Source: Sulfurovum sp. TSL6 (GTDB lineage: Bacteria; Campylobacterota; Campylobacteria; Campylobacterales; Sulfurovaceae). Taken from it: a DNA stretch of 64,000 nt. The translations under genes and the position numbers were made by a program. The stretch lies in NCBI RefSeq assembly GCF_019972115.1, contig NZ_BPFJ01000002.1:310001-374000 (forward strand), read 5' to 3'. Below the pieces are notes generated by a model. The model ran no database searches. It saw only the letters and a program-made list of their open reading frames with translations, and was not told the DNA's origin. Of the stretch, positions 14,656 through 24,800 are shown piece after piece (position 1 is the stretch's first letter; each line of letters opens with the position of its first letter).

Positions 14656-17600
14656 ATGACTATACGTAATAGACTTAAACTGATTGGTCTTGTACCAATT
14701 ACCCTGCTCATTCTACTATCAAGTTATTTCTTTGTAACTTCATATGTAAACTATGAAAAGGCCAATGCACTCAAAACGACATTGATCAATAATGGTGCTT
14801 TGGACAAATCACTTATCGAAATAGGTAAAGAAAGCGGATTAACGGCCTTATATCTAGGAACTGATAAGAAAATGTATGAAGATGCACTTATTAAACAACG
14901 AGAGAAAACTGATGAGTCTTTTGAAAACCTTAAATATGAGGTAATCACAGAAAAAAAAGTATACCTTCCATTCTTAGTTGAACTTGTAGGAAGTAGAACA
15001 GTACAATGGACAGACCCTTATACACTGCTTGTATCAAATATAGGTAAACTTCCAGAAGCGAGAAAAAAGATAGATTCTGAAAATGTAGATTTTAAAACTA
15101 CTTTTTTTCAAACCTATAGAAATGGTTTATCTACTCCAACGCTTGACAAGATTCTTACACTTAAGAAGTATGCTCTTGATACAGATATTTCAGTACTGAT
15201 CGATACACTTACACAAATTTATACGGCTAAAGAGAACAGTGGACTTGAAAGAGGGTTTATTTCATACTATATGGCAAAAAAATCTTCTTTAACGTTCGAG
15301 GAAATTGCTTTATGGGATGAATTTAAAACAAAAGCGCATATTTTTGATATTAAGCAAGTAGCCAATAGTGCATTGCGTCAACAACTTGAGAAAGTCCTCT
15401 ATAATGATCAAGCTAAAGAAGTGATGAATGACCTAGCCCAGACATCATCTGCGATTCAAACGGATATCGATAATGGAGACTATGCGGAAGAGGTTTTAGA
15501 CTGGTTTGCACTTCAAACACAGAAGATCGCATTGCTTTCAAAAGCAGAACTTGTGGTGTCAAATGCTTTATGGAAAAAAAGTAACCTCTACCTTGAGAAA
15601 CAACTTTTACTTCTTGCTATCGCAGGCGCTATCTGGTTGCTGAGTTTTATTTTGGCATACCTCGGGTACACAACCGCAAGAGATATTACAAGAAATATTA
15701 AAGAGCTTGAAGACGTACTTAACAAAGCAGTGGAAGAGATGAAAACCAGCGATGAATATCTTGCATCCGATTCACATGCTATTGAAAATATTGACCTTGA
15801 TACGCATGAAGGTACAAAAGAAGCCTATAAGTTCCTTGAAGACCTTGTTGAAACAGCAAAAGATGATAAACTCATTGCCCTCCAAGCCAATGAAGCAAAA
15901 TCTCTTTTCCTTGCAAACATGTCACATGAGATCCGTACACCACTGAACGGTATTGTTGGGTTTACAGAAATCTTACGTAGTACAAACCTTTCAGAAGAGC
16001 AAGAGGAATTCCTTGCAATTATCGATAAGAGTTCTGAAAACCTTTTGAGTATTATCAACAACATTCTTGACCTTTCAAAAATTGAAAGTAACAAGGTCGA
16101 GATTGAAAGTGTTGTATTTGATGCGGCCGAAGAGTTTGAAAGTGCAGTGGAAACCTATGCTGTTGCTGCAACAGAGAAAAATATTGATATGAACTACTAT
16201 ATGGATCCAACGATCTCTACAAAACTCAAAGGGGATCCGACAAAGATCAAAGAGATTGTTATTAACCTTCTCTCTAATGCCGTCAAATTTACAAGTTACG
16301 GTGGAGAAGTGAATCTTGATATTGTAAAAGAGACAGATGACAATGGTGTCAACAGAGTTAAATTCACGGTAAAAGATAACGGTATTGGTATGACAAAAGA
16401 CCAACAGTCTCGTATTTTTGATGCCTTTTCTCAAGCCGATGTATCGGTTACAAGAAAGTATGGTGGTACAGGTCTTGGTCTAACTATTTCCAGTCAATTC
16501 GTTGAACTTATGGGTGGAAAACTTGAACTTGAAAGTGCTAAAGACCATGGTACCTCATTCTTCTTCTCTTTACCATTGGAAGAGGTTGCATCTACTGAGG
16601 TCAATTACGAACATGCGTTCAGCGATCTTGTCATAGGTAAATATGAGCAAGAGATTCCGACAAAACTAGACAAAAATCTTGAAAAATGGTTTGAATACTT
16701 TAGTCCGACTGTCAAACATTTTGAATCCATAGCTGAACTAAAAGATCTTGACTATAATGATACGTGTAAAAACTACTGGATCGATCTTGACAAAGCAAGA
16801 CAAAATATACTGGATGCTATTCAGAATATGGATAAATCAAAACTCATTGTTATTGCTAATGTTACAAGCCGTGATAAAGTTGAAGCGCTGGGTATTGATC
16901 AAAGTCGTGTTCTCTTTAAGCCCGTTACACTCTCTAAATTAAAAACTGTCTTAACCAATACAGCTTCTGTAGCGCCACAACTGATTAAAGAAACAGCAGC
17001 AACACAACAGACAAGATTTGATGCCAAAGTATTGGTTACAGAAGATAATATCATTAACCAGAAACTTATCAGACGTATACTTGAAGAACATGGGATCACG
17101 GTTGATATCGCAAACAATGGTCTTGAATCATTTGAAAAACGTAGAAGTGGTGATTATGATCTGCTCTTTATGGATATTCAAATGCCTGTGATGGATGGTA
17201 TCGAAGCAACACATGAAATCCTTGACTATGAAGAAGATGAAGAGTTAGCGCATATCCCTATCGTAGCCTTAACAGCAAATGCACTTAAAGGTGACAGAGA
17301 GCGGTTCTTAAGTGAGGGTATGGATGAGTATATCACTAAGCCTATTGAAACGACAGAATTACTTTATATACTCAACAAATTCTTATCAGACAAAGCAAGC
17401 AGTGAGACCGCAGAACCTGTTAAAACAGAAGAGAAGGTTGTAGAAGAGAAAACGATGGAAACACCTGAAGAGAGTGTCACTCCGGTAATGGAAGTCTCTG
17501 ATGAACCAGAACTAAATCTCGAAGAACCTGCAGTAGATCTCATTGAGACACCAAAAGAAAAAAAGATTCTTATTGCTAAAAAATTCGTACTGGCTCGTAG

Positions 17601-17880
17601 AGTTTTAGCTAAAGTCCTGGAAAATCTGGGTCATGACTATGATATATTGGATGATATGGAGATGTTAGAGAATACATTGGCGTCAGGTGACTATGATATA
17701 CTCTTTACCGATACAAACCTGGTTACAGAGAGCATCAGCCAAGCTAATAGAAATGTAGCTATAATTTCATCAAGTAATACAAATGTTCCTCAAGAAGTAA
17801 GTGTACAAAAAGGTGAAACCATCTCAAATACAGCTTCTAAAGAAGAGACAGAAAATATAATAAATAAGTATAGAGGATAA
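14656..17880 (+). CDS. Hybrid sensor histidine kinase with receiver and pseudo-receiver domains
   Basis: 1074 aa. A first membrane helix is near residues 8-28. A helical periplasmic sensor (about 30-315) has spaced S-G-L-T-A and GLERGFISYYM motifs like NIT (nitrate/nitrite-sensing) domains, though the ligand is unproven. A second membrane helix lies near 316-340. The kinase core follows: SHEIRTPLNGI (phospho-accepting His near 424), then NLLSNAVKFT, DNGIGM and GTGLGLTIS. After it come a degenerate receiver-like region (~650-775), a full receiver (~790-915) with MDIQMPVMDG as phospho-acceptor and ending KPI, and a second degenerate receiver (~980-1074) that keeps FTDTN but lacks the acidic pair at its start. 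It lies between the HPt and CheY-like genes, so a His-Asp-His-Asp relay is likely. Confidence 0.92.
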   Translation: MTIRNRLKLIGLVPITLLILLSSYFFVTSYVNYEKANALKTTLINNGALDKSLIEIGKESGLTALYLGTDKKMYEDALIKQREKTDESFENLKYEVITEKKVYLPFLVELVGSRTVQWTDPYTLLVSNIGKLPEARKKIDSENVDFKTTFFQTYRNGLSTPTLDKILTLKKYALDTDISVLIDTLTQIYTAKENSGLERGFISYYMAKKSSLTFEEIALWDEFKTKAHIFDIKQVANSALRQQLEKVLYNDQAKEVMNDLAQTSSAIQTDIDNGDYAEEVLDWFALQTQKIALLSKAELVVSNALWKKSNLYLEKQLLLLAIAGAIWLLSFILAYLGYTTARDITRNIKELEDVLNKAVEEMKTSDEYLASDSHAIENIDLDTHEGTKEAYKFLEDLVETAKDDKLIALQANEAKSLFLANMSHEIRTPLNGIVGFTEILRSTNLSEEQEEFLAIIDKSSENLLSIINNILDLSKIESNKVEIESVVFDAAEEFESAVETYAVAATEKNIDMNYYMDPTISTKLKGDPTKIKEIVINLLSNAVKFTSYGGEVNLDIVKETDDNGVNRVKFTVKDNGIGMTKDQQSRIFDAFSQADVSVTRKYGGTGLGLTISSQFVELMGGKLELESAKDHGTSFFFSLPLEEVASTEVNYEHAFSDLVIGKYEQEIPTKLDKNLEKWFEYFSPTVKHFESIAELKDLDYNDTCKNYWIDLDKARQNILDAIQNMDKSKLIVIANVTSRDKVEALGIDQSRVLFKPVTLSKLKTVLTNTASVAPQLIKETAATQQTRFDAKVLVTEDNIINQKLIRRILEEHGITVDIANNGLESFEKRRSGDYDLLFMDIQMPVMDGIEATHEILDYEEDEELAHIPIVALTANALKGDRERFLSEGMDEYITKPIETTELLYILNKFLSDKASSETAEPVKTEEKVVEEKTMETPEESVTPVMEVSDEPELNLEEPAVDLIETPKEKKILIAKKFVLARRVLAKVLENLGHDYDILDDMEMLENTLASGDYDILFTDTNLVTESISQANRNVAIISSSNTNVPQEVSVQKGETISNTASKEETENIINKYRG

Positions 17881-17885
17881 TAGAC

Positions 17886-18254
17886 ATGGCATTAAAAGTA
17901 CTCGTTGTTGATGATGACTTCATCAACAGAAAGCTAATACAGACTCTTTTAAAAAAGAATCCAAAAGTAACAGAAATCATAGAGGCAGAAAATGGGTCTG
18001 ACGCATTAGATAAAATGAAAAAAGATCCTAGTATCAATCTTATACTATTAGATATCATGATGCCAGTTGTAGATGGTATAGAATTTCTTAAGATCTTTAG
18101 GTCTGACATGAATAATGCACAGGTACCTGTCATTGTACTCTCTACAGATGATACACGTAAAACAGAAGTCTATGACAATGGTGCAAACGACTTCTTACGT
18201 AAACCTGTTATGCAAGACAATCTCTATCAGAAAATAGATCAGTGGACAGACTAA
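17886..18254 (+). CDS. CheY-like single-domain response regulator
   Basis: 122 aa, a lone receiver domain. It has the acidic pair VVDDD at residues 7-11, the phospho-accepting aspartate in LLDIMMP near residue 57, a serine/threonine switch in VLST near 84 and a lysine in RKPV near 104. No output domain is present. It is 5 nt downstream of the hybrid kinase and is the natural end point of the relay, acting through protein-protein contact. The target is unknown and may be motility, adhesion or another enzyme. The operon ends here with a hairpin. Confidence 0.93.
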   Translation: MALKVLVVDDDFINRKLIQTLLKKNPKVTEIIEAENGSDALDKMKKDPSINLILLDIMMPVVDGIEFLKIFRSDMNNAQVPVIVLSTDDTRKTEVYDNGANDFLRKPVMQDNLYQKIDQWTD

Positions 18255-18274
18255 GATCTTAATACTACAAACAC

Positions 18275-18297
18275 GACCAGCCCAATAAAGGCTGGTC
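18275..18297. terminator. Terminator hairpin between the signalling operon and lon
   Basis: A perfect 8-bp stem (GACCAGCC / GGCTGGTC) with a 7-nt loop lies between the convergent response-regulator and lon genes, so it could serve both strands. U-tracts are weak on either side. Confidence 0.6.
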
Positions 18298-18317
18298 AAC
18301 CTTTATAAATAATCCCT

Positions 18318-20738
18318 TTATTTTACAAATATTTCTTTCAATACTTCTTCAATTCGAGACACTCCAATAATGTCTATATTACCCTTTACTTCATCAGGAA
18401 TATCATCTAGATCACGTTCATAATTTTTCATTGGAATGAGTGCTTTTTTAACCCCTGCTTTATAAGCAGCGATCAATTTCTCTTTAAGTCCACCTATAGG
18501 AAGTACTTTCCCCGTCAGTGTAACTTCGCCTGTCATTGCAACTTTATTGTCTATCTTTTGTCCGCTTAAAATGGAGGCGATGGCACTTACCATAGCGATA
18601 CCGGCACTTGGTCCATCTTTAGGTGTTGCACCTTCAGGTACATGGATATGAAGGTCATAACGCTTATAGACTTCACTCGCATCTACTGTGATATGTTCTT
18701 CTCTCTCTTTAGGACTGTGAGGTATGATGGAAGGAGAGATAGGAAGCTCACCATTGTCTATCAGTATCTTCACAACAGAATGTGCGATACGAACAGATTC
18801 TTTCATCACATCACCTAAACTACCGGTAAGCTGTAATGCACCTTTACCTTTGATCTTGATCGCTTCTATGGTTAAAACATCTCCTCCAACTGCCGTCCAT
18901 GCCAATCCACTGACAATTCCGACTTGAGGTTTACTGTCTACTTGCGATATTTCAAATACTTTCTTGTCTGTAAATTTTTCCAAGTTCTTTCTTGTGATGC
19001 TTATCGACTCTTTTGTTGTATCTTCCAAGAGTTGTCTTGCACCTTTTCGCATCAAGCCGGCTATTCTACGACGTAAATTACGTACGCCTGCTTCTCTGGT
19101 ATACTCATCGATCAGTATTTTAAGTGCTTTATCGGAAATAGAAAATTCTCTACGCTTGAGTGCATGTTTTTTTAGTTCCTGAGGTATGAGATAACGCTTT
19201 GCGATCTCAAATTTCTCTTTAGGGGTATAAGAGTTCAACCCTATGAATTCCATTCTGTCACGTAACGGAGCAGGTATACGTCCCACATCATTGGCAGTAG
19301 CAATAAAAATAGCTTTACTCAGATCAATGTTAAAATTGAGATAATAGTCTCTATACTTGCTGTTTTGCTCCGGGTCTAGTATCTCAAGCAGTGCTGCGGT
19401 AGGGTCACCCCTCATGCTACGTCCTACTTTATCTATCTCATCGAGTACGATGACTGGGTCCATGCTTTTGGCTTCTATGAGTCCTTGTACTAGGCGCCCA
19501 GGCATTGCCCCTACATACGTTCTTCTATGTCCTCTAAGTTCATTGACATCTTCAAGTCCACCCAGTGCCATTCGCACAAGGGGTCTTCCCAATGCAGTGG
19601 CGATGGAGTTGGCAAGTGAGGTCTTACCTACACCCGGAGGTCCTGCGAAACAGAGTATGACACCCCCTGTCTCTTTTTGTTTGATGCCTCTAAGCTCTGC
19701 CAGTTCACGAACAGAGAAAAATTCAACAATGCGTTCTTTGGGTTTTTCCAGTGAATAATGGTCTTTATCGAGCTCAAGCGAAACATCTTTCACACTTAGG
19801 TTTTTCTTGGTTAACTTTCCAAAAGGAAGTTCAAGTACCCATTCCAAATAACTCTGAAGTACATTGGCATCTGCCGAATCAGGATGCATACGTGCAAAAC
19901 GGTCTAACTGTTTACTGATCTCTTTAAAGGCATCTTCTTGCATGTGAGGTTTGAGTTCTGCTATTTTTTCTCTAAAGTTGGCGATCTCCTCTTCTCTTTG
20001 CGTATCCATGCCTAACTCTTGCTGGATCTCTTTAAGTTGTTCTTTGAGGAAATACTCTTTGTTGGTCTGTTCTATCTTGGTATGCACTTTTGTACGTATC
20101 TCACGTTGCACTTTTGCAGACTCTATCTCAGAGGTTACGATGTCAATGAGACCCAATAAACGTTTTTCTATATTCAATTCCACATAGAGAACATAGGCTA
20201 CTTCTTTATCCAGTTTCAACATAGAAGAAACCAGGTCTGCTATACGGTTTGGTTCATCATTCTCTTCTATGGTACGTACAAGGTCCGCAGGTATTTGACT
20301 GTTTAAAGCAGAAAGTTTTTTGACTTTATCTCTGAGAATATCCATCAAAGCATCTGCTTTGAGTTTATTATAACTCTCTAACGTGACCACATCTATCATG
20401 GCACGATTAAAAGGTCCTTCTTGAGGTTCAACGATCTTTCCTCGGGCAAGACCTTGGAAAAGTATCTTGACCCTACCATCAGGTATATGTACTTTTCGCA
20501 TGATCGATCCGACAACCCCTACTTTATACATGGTATCAAAATCATGTATGCCTTCTTTCCCAGGTATGGATGAAGTCACAAAGAGTAAAGAGTTATTTTC
20601 CATCGCATCGGTTGCGGCATCGATATCTTTCTGATCTGTAAGAAAAATAGGACTTATCATAAAAGGGTAAAGGAAAAGTTCATCCTCGACCACTATAGGT
20701 AAGGTAGTGGGAAATGCATCATAATCACTGAGTTGCAT
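18318..20738 (-). CDS. lon: ATP-dependent protease Lon
   Basis: 806 aa cytoplasmic AAA+ serine protease for damaged and regulatory proteins. The N-terminal substrate-binding domain (residues 1-~200) is followed by a coiled-coil region (~200-260). The AAA+ module has Walker A GPPGVGKTS near 365 and Walker B VIVLDEIDK near 428. The C-terminal protease domain has the catalytic serine in DGPSAG near 690 and the partner lysine in GGLKEKLIAA about 43 residues later. A clear ribosome site precedes the ATG (AAAGGAGC). It is followed upstream by bamD on the same strand with a weak hairpin between them. Confidence 0.97.
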   Translation of the reverse strand: MQLSDYDAFPTTLPIVVEDELFLYPFMISPIFLTDQKDIDAATDAMENNSLLFVTSSIPGKEGIHDFDTMYKVGVVGSIMRKVHIPDGRVKILFQGLARGKIVEPQEGPFNRAMIDVVTLESYNKLKADALMDILRDKVKKLSALNSQIPADLVRTIEENDEPNRIADLVSSMLKLDKEVAYVLYVELNIEKRLLGLIDIVTSEIESAKVQREIRTKVHTKIEQTNKEYFLKEQLKEIQQELGMDTQREEEIANFREKIAELKPHMQEDAFKEISKQLDRFARMHPDSADANVLQSYLEWVLELPFGKLTKKNLSVKDVSLELDKDHYSLEKPKERIVEFFSVRELAELRGIKQKETGGVILCFAGPPGVGKTSLANSIATALGRPLVRMALGGLEDVNELRGHRRTYVGAMPGRLVQGLIEAKSMDPVIVLDEIDKVGRSMRGDPTAALLEILDPEQNSKYRDYYLNFNIDLSKAIFIATANDVGRIPAPLRDRMEFIGLNSYTPKEKFEIAKRYLIPQELKKHALKRREFSISDKALKILIDEYTREAGVRNLRRRIAGLMRKGARQLLEDTTKESISITRKNLEKFTDKKVFEISQVDSKPQVGIVSGLAWTAVGGDVLTIEAIKIKGKGALQLTGSLGDVMKESVRIAHSVVKILIDNGELPISPSIIPHSPKEREEHITVDASEVYKRYDLHIHVPEGATPKDGPSAGIAMVSAIASILSGQKIDNKVAMTGEVTLTGKVLPIGGLKEKLIAAYKAGVKKALIPMKNYERDLDDIPDEVKGNIDIIGVSRIEEVLKEIFVK

Positions 20739-20782
20739 AATGTTGCTCCTTTAAAAATATTAAATTTTGTTTTATATATCAA

Positions 20783-20803
20783 ACACACCCTTAAAAGGTG
20801 TTT
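20783..20803 (-). terminator. Weak hairpin between bamD and lon
   Basis: A 5-bp stem ACACC/GGTGT around TTAAAA, followed on the minus strand by GTTTGATATAT. It may partly end bamD transcription before lon. Confidence 0.4.
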
Positions 20804-20822
20804 TATAGCTTCACGTTAAAGG

Positions 20823-21476
20823 TTAGTCGAAGACATAACCTATAATGCCTTTCTCAGGTGGCGTAATATCAGTCATTTCAACCACAGAGCCTTTGTTTTT
20901 CTCTCTGTAGATCTTTGCTGCCTCTTCTTTGCCTGTACGGTCATACAATGCTGCGATATTTTCATTCAGCAAGTACTGGCTCATATGTAATCTTATCAGC
21001 ATAGTGTTGACAAGTGGTGCATAAGGAGAGCCCGGATAACGGTTAATGTATACTTTAGCCGTGGCGATACTGTCTATAATGAGTTTTTGGTCCTTGTAGA
21101 CATCTTTGATACCTAAAAACGATGCTTTGAGTTTCATAAAGTCTGTATATTCACGACTTTCATACTCACCAAAACGTTTGTTATACTCATCAAGGTAATA
21201 GTTCGCAAGCAGATACTCTTCAGCATTCATATGTGCATATGCAAGCATCATTAAAGAGGTCGGCATGAGCGGTGAACGCATATGTTCACTCTTAAGGGAA
21301 ATGTAGTACGCATCAGCTTTATCCAAATTTCCGCTCGTAATACTATTGGCTATTTGCTGATACCAATAGAGTGCAGGTTTATTAAACTCGGCCACTTCCT
21401 TTTCATCTCCGCATCCTACAAATAAAAATGATATTGCTAAAGCCATACCTACTAAAACACTTTTCTTCAAGTTCAT
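20823..21476 (-). CDS. bamD: Outer-membrane assembly lipoprotein BamD
   Basis: 217 aa with a lipoprotein signal ending in L-F-V-G-C, lipidated cysteine at residue 22. The body is helical TPR-like, with an LYWYQQIANSITSGNLDKADAYY pattern and later I-N-R-Y-P-G-S-P-Y, which fits BamD, the TPR lipoprotein that works with BamA to insert beta-barrel proteins. Campylobacterota BamD proteins have this length. The C-terminal segment (EKGIIGYVFD) is short. A 349-base untranslated stretch lies upstream, towards the divergent pilus operon. Confidence 0.85.
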   Translation of the reverse strand: MNLKKSVLVGMALAISFLFVGCGDEKEVAEFNKPALYWYQQIANSITSGNLDKADAYYISLKSEHMRSPLMPTSLMMLAYAHMNAEEYLLANYYLDEYNKRFGEYESREYTDFMKLKASFLGIKDVYKDQKLIIDSIATAKVYINRYPGSPYAPLVNTMLIRLHMSQYLLNENIAALYDRTGKEEAAKIYREKNKGSVVEMTDITPPEKGIIGYVFD

Positions 21477-21825
21477 ATCTTTCCCTAATTAAAATCTAAT
21501 AACATATATAATAGCTCAAAGTATGTAAAAAGCGTATTAGCAGTAACTCTATTTCACTAAATATCTTTTTAAAAGATACTTCTACACCAGTAAAATCAAA
21601 ATAATATTTCTTAAAAATGGTCATTATAAAGTAAATCTATGTTTTAAAATATACAAAAGTTACCAATTATAATATTAAATAATAAAAGAAGCTTTATTTT
21701 AAGATAACTTAAATGTTAAAAAACTTATACTTATGTACAATATGAATTAGGCTCTATTTAGGGATAGATGTCCTCTATAAACTGGAGAGTTTGATCTCTT
21801 TAGCTAAATTATAACAGGATATATG
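21477..21825. other. Long AT-rich intergenic region upstream of the pilus operon
   Basis: 349 bases between divergent bamD and the MshQ-like gene. It is very AT-rich and holds no plausible coding frame. A short hairpin AGAG-TTTGAT-CTCT is at 21786-21799, about 25 nt before the ribosome site AGGA (21816-21819), and a GGGATAGATGTCC segment lies just upstream of it. I see no known riboswitch motif here; the region probably holds both promoters. Confidence 0.5.
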
Positions 21826-24800
21826 ATGAAACTTTTAAATAAACTTTTTACTCTATTACTTTTTTCTTTCTTCTTAAGTACATATATACACGCTGTAACT
21901 TATGAAGATGCTGAACCCATTAATGATAGCTGCCCGGGTGAAGCTTTAAGCACAATTGTCAGTGGTACAACTACTTTTACTGGTACCATTGAAAGAGCAA
22001 ATAACGGGCTAGGGTTAACTGGTATTGATTATTCTCAAATGACTATTCCAAGTGATGGAAATATCACTATCACATGGCAAACTGACGACAATGGAAATCA
22101 AGCTTCTTTTTTAGTCGGTTCATCCTGTGATGATGATATCTATTACGATGGGTCAAGCCGTGAAAATACACATACGACAGATACATTTTCCGTGAATGCA
22201 AATGATGTTATTTACCTAAAAATATATGATGGTGAGGCTGAAGGCTATAGTATTACCATCACGTATAATCTTGCTACTCCTACTCCAGGTACTGACTTGC
22301 AAATTACAAAAGTGGACAGTGATGATCCTGTTGAAATTAATGAAGAGTTTTATTATATTATTGATGTTTCAAATGCAGGTGACAGTACATCATCGGGTAT
22401 AGTAGTACATGATATGTTGCCTATAGGTATGGATATGAATAAAACTAAAACCAATGAAGCTTCTGGGTTTTGGTCATGTGATCAACAGGCTGGTTCTCCT
22501 CATGTCTATTGTACTCATAACAGTGATATACCTTCAGGAGTGACCCATACTATCTATTTACATGTAACGGCACCTGATATAGCAGGCGTCATTACCAATA
22601 ACGTCGAGGTCAGTGACAATAACGGTTCTCATGATACTGCATTTGAAGAGACAACTATTACGGCAGAAATACAAAATGCAGATAATCTTTGTTACATAGA
22701 AAACACTGTTGCATATGGTGCCAATACCGATATCAATGCTTCATGTGAAAAAAGAGGTAACTTTTTTTATGGTAATATTGGCGGACAGGACGATTGTGTC
22801 GCACAAGTGATTATTCGAAAAGACCTAAATGTATCAATTGACCCTATAACCGGACTTGATGTCACTAAAATGTATGCTCCTGGTCTTAGTAGTGGTTCAG
22901 CTACTTCTTCAACAGGAAGTACAGTACTTAACGGTGGAGTAAAAACCACCTTAAACTTTGAAAGTTTTACTTCTTATCAGGAAGGCTATGTCGTACGGGT
23001 GAACGACGGCGTAATAGATGATAACAATTTAACTATTACTGATACAGGATCTGATTATACTCCAAATATGAATGGTATTGCGCTTTATGCGGATTATAAT
23101 ATATCTAATGAGCATCACTTTGGACGTATTTATGCCTGTAGTGGGGCCAGTGAAGGTGGTATAGAAATTAACTATTCTACTGATGTCATTGATACTCATA
23201 TCGGTGCTGATGCTGCTATAGCAAGCCAATATAATGCCAGTACAGATACTTCAGATACAGATAATAACATAAAATATATACGGACCATGGTTAGTGCATC
23301 TCCTACTAGGACGATTGAGGGTGTGCATCTTAATCTTGATGGAGCTGCTACAGTCTATACGCCAACCAATCCTGATTTTAACTTCATTATTTCACCCATC
23401 CTTGTTAATGATTCATGTGCTGGAGGAGTTGAGCCGCTCTATGAACCTGGTACGAATAATCCAGCTTTTATTATCGTACCCGATAATGCATATTCTGCTA
23501 CAGGGGCCATAGAAGTTCCTAGTACTGTAAGAAAAAGTGCCAGATTGCAACTTATAGCTATAGACCCTGACTCTTTAAGTGTAGAGGGACAGCAATGTAT
23601 TCTTAGTAGTAGTGCTGATGGAAACTTTGCAGGGGTACCATCCTGTGCCAACTCTGAAGTACAATATTCAGATTCATTTGGTCAAGATGCCTGGGATAGA
23701 TGTGGTATAGCTAGTGGAAGACCTTGTGACCCAAATAATCATGGTATTGCAAACACAAGTGATCCCTCTTATAATCCAGATACAGACAGTATTTATGTGA
23801 ATGATTACGGCTGTTATTTGTGTACCTTTAATGTTGCACCGGTCTGCTCAACAGATAACTTTGCCATCCGTCCTGAAAAGTTTGATATGGAGATGTCAGA
23901 CACCGATGCACCTAATCTTTTGCGTGCAGGAGAAGGTTATGGTGTTTCTCTGACCGCAAGAGATGCTCTAGGCAATATGCCAGTTGACTATACGGTGACT
24001 GATCACAATTTCAATAGCGATCTTGCTAGTAGGACAACGAAATATTTTAAAAACGGAATTGTAGATACGTCCGACCTACTTCACGGTACATCTGAATTAA
24101 ATAATACGGCTGTAGCATACATGGTTGAAGGTTTGTCAAGTTTAACCACTTCCAATCCAGGAAGTGCACAAGAAATTGTTGATGTAACCTATGATGATGT
24201 AGGTAAAATAAATTTAGAAATATATGATGAAGAGTGGGCTGCGATAGATAATGATGATACACCAATGGATTGTAATAGTTCTAAGCATACTTATATCTGT
24301 GGAGATTTAAATGTGACTTTCATTCCTCATCACTTCGGATTTGCAGAGCTTGCTATCTATAACCATGCAGGTCCAACTAGTGACTTTACCTATGTTGCAG
24401 ATAAAAGGGGTATGCCGTCTACAACTCCACCTACAAGAAGCCCAATGGCTGCCCGAGTAAAGACACGTATAGAAGCACTTAATAAACAAAATGGCATTAC
24501 ACAAAACTTTAAAAAGGACTTTGCTGGAAACCAATATTATGAAAATAATATTACAGTTATTCAAAAGGTTAAAATACCAACTGCTCGTACCCTTCCTAAT
24601 GAACCGCATGCTTATCTATTTGGATCTGATGCAAATGAATCTAAAATAGATAACAAGCTTATAGGATTTGGTCGGACTATTGGTACAGAAACAGATAGTC
24701 CAGGAACAAGAAATATCAAATGGGATGAAAGTACTTACCCACTCGATTTTAACTTCCAAAGAAAGATCAATGAAGAGGCAAACCCATTTGATGTTAATGG

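Noticed and set aside
21477-21825. A second riboswitch before the pilus operon
   Set aside because: The short hairpin there lacks the GNRA-loop stem and GGGACGCAAAGCC-like junction; nothing matches a known class.
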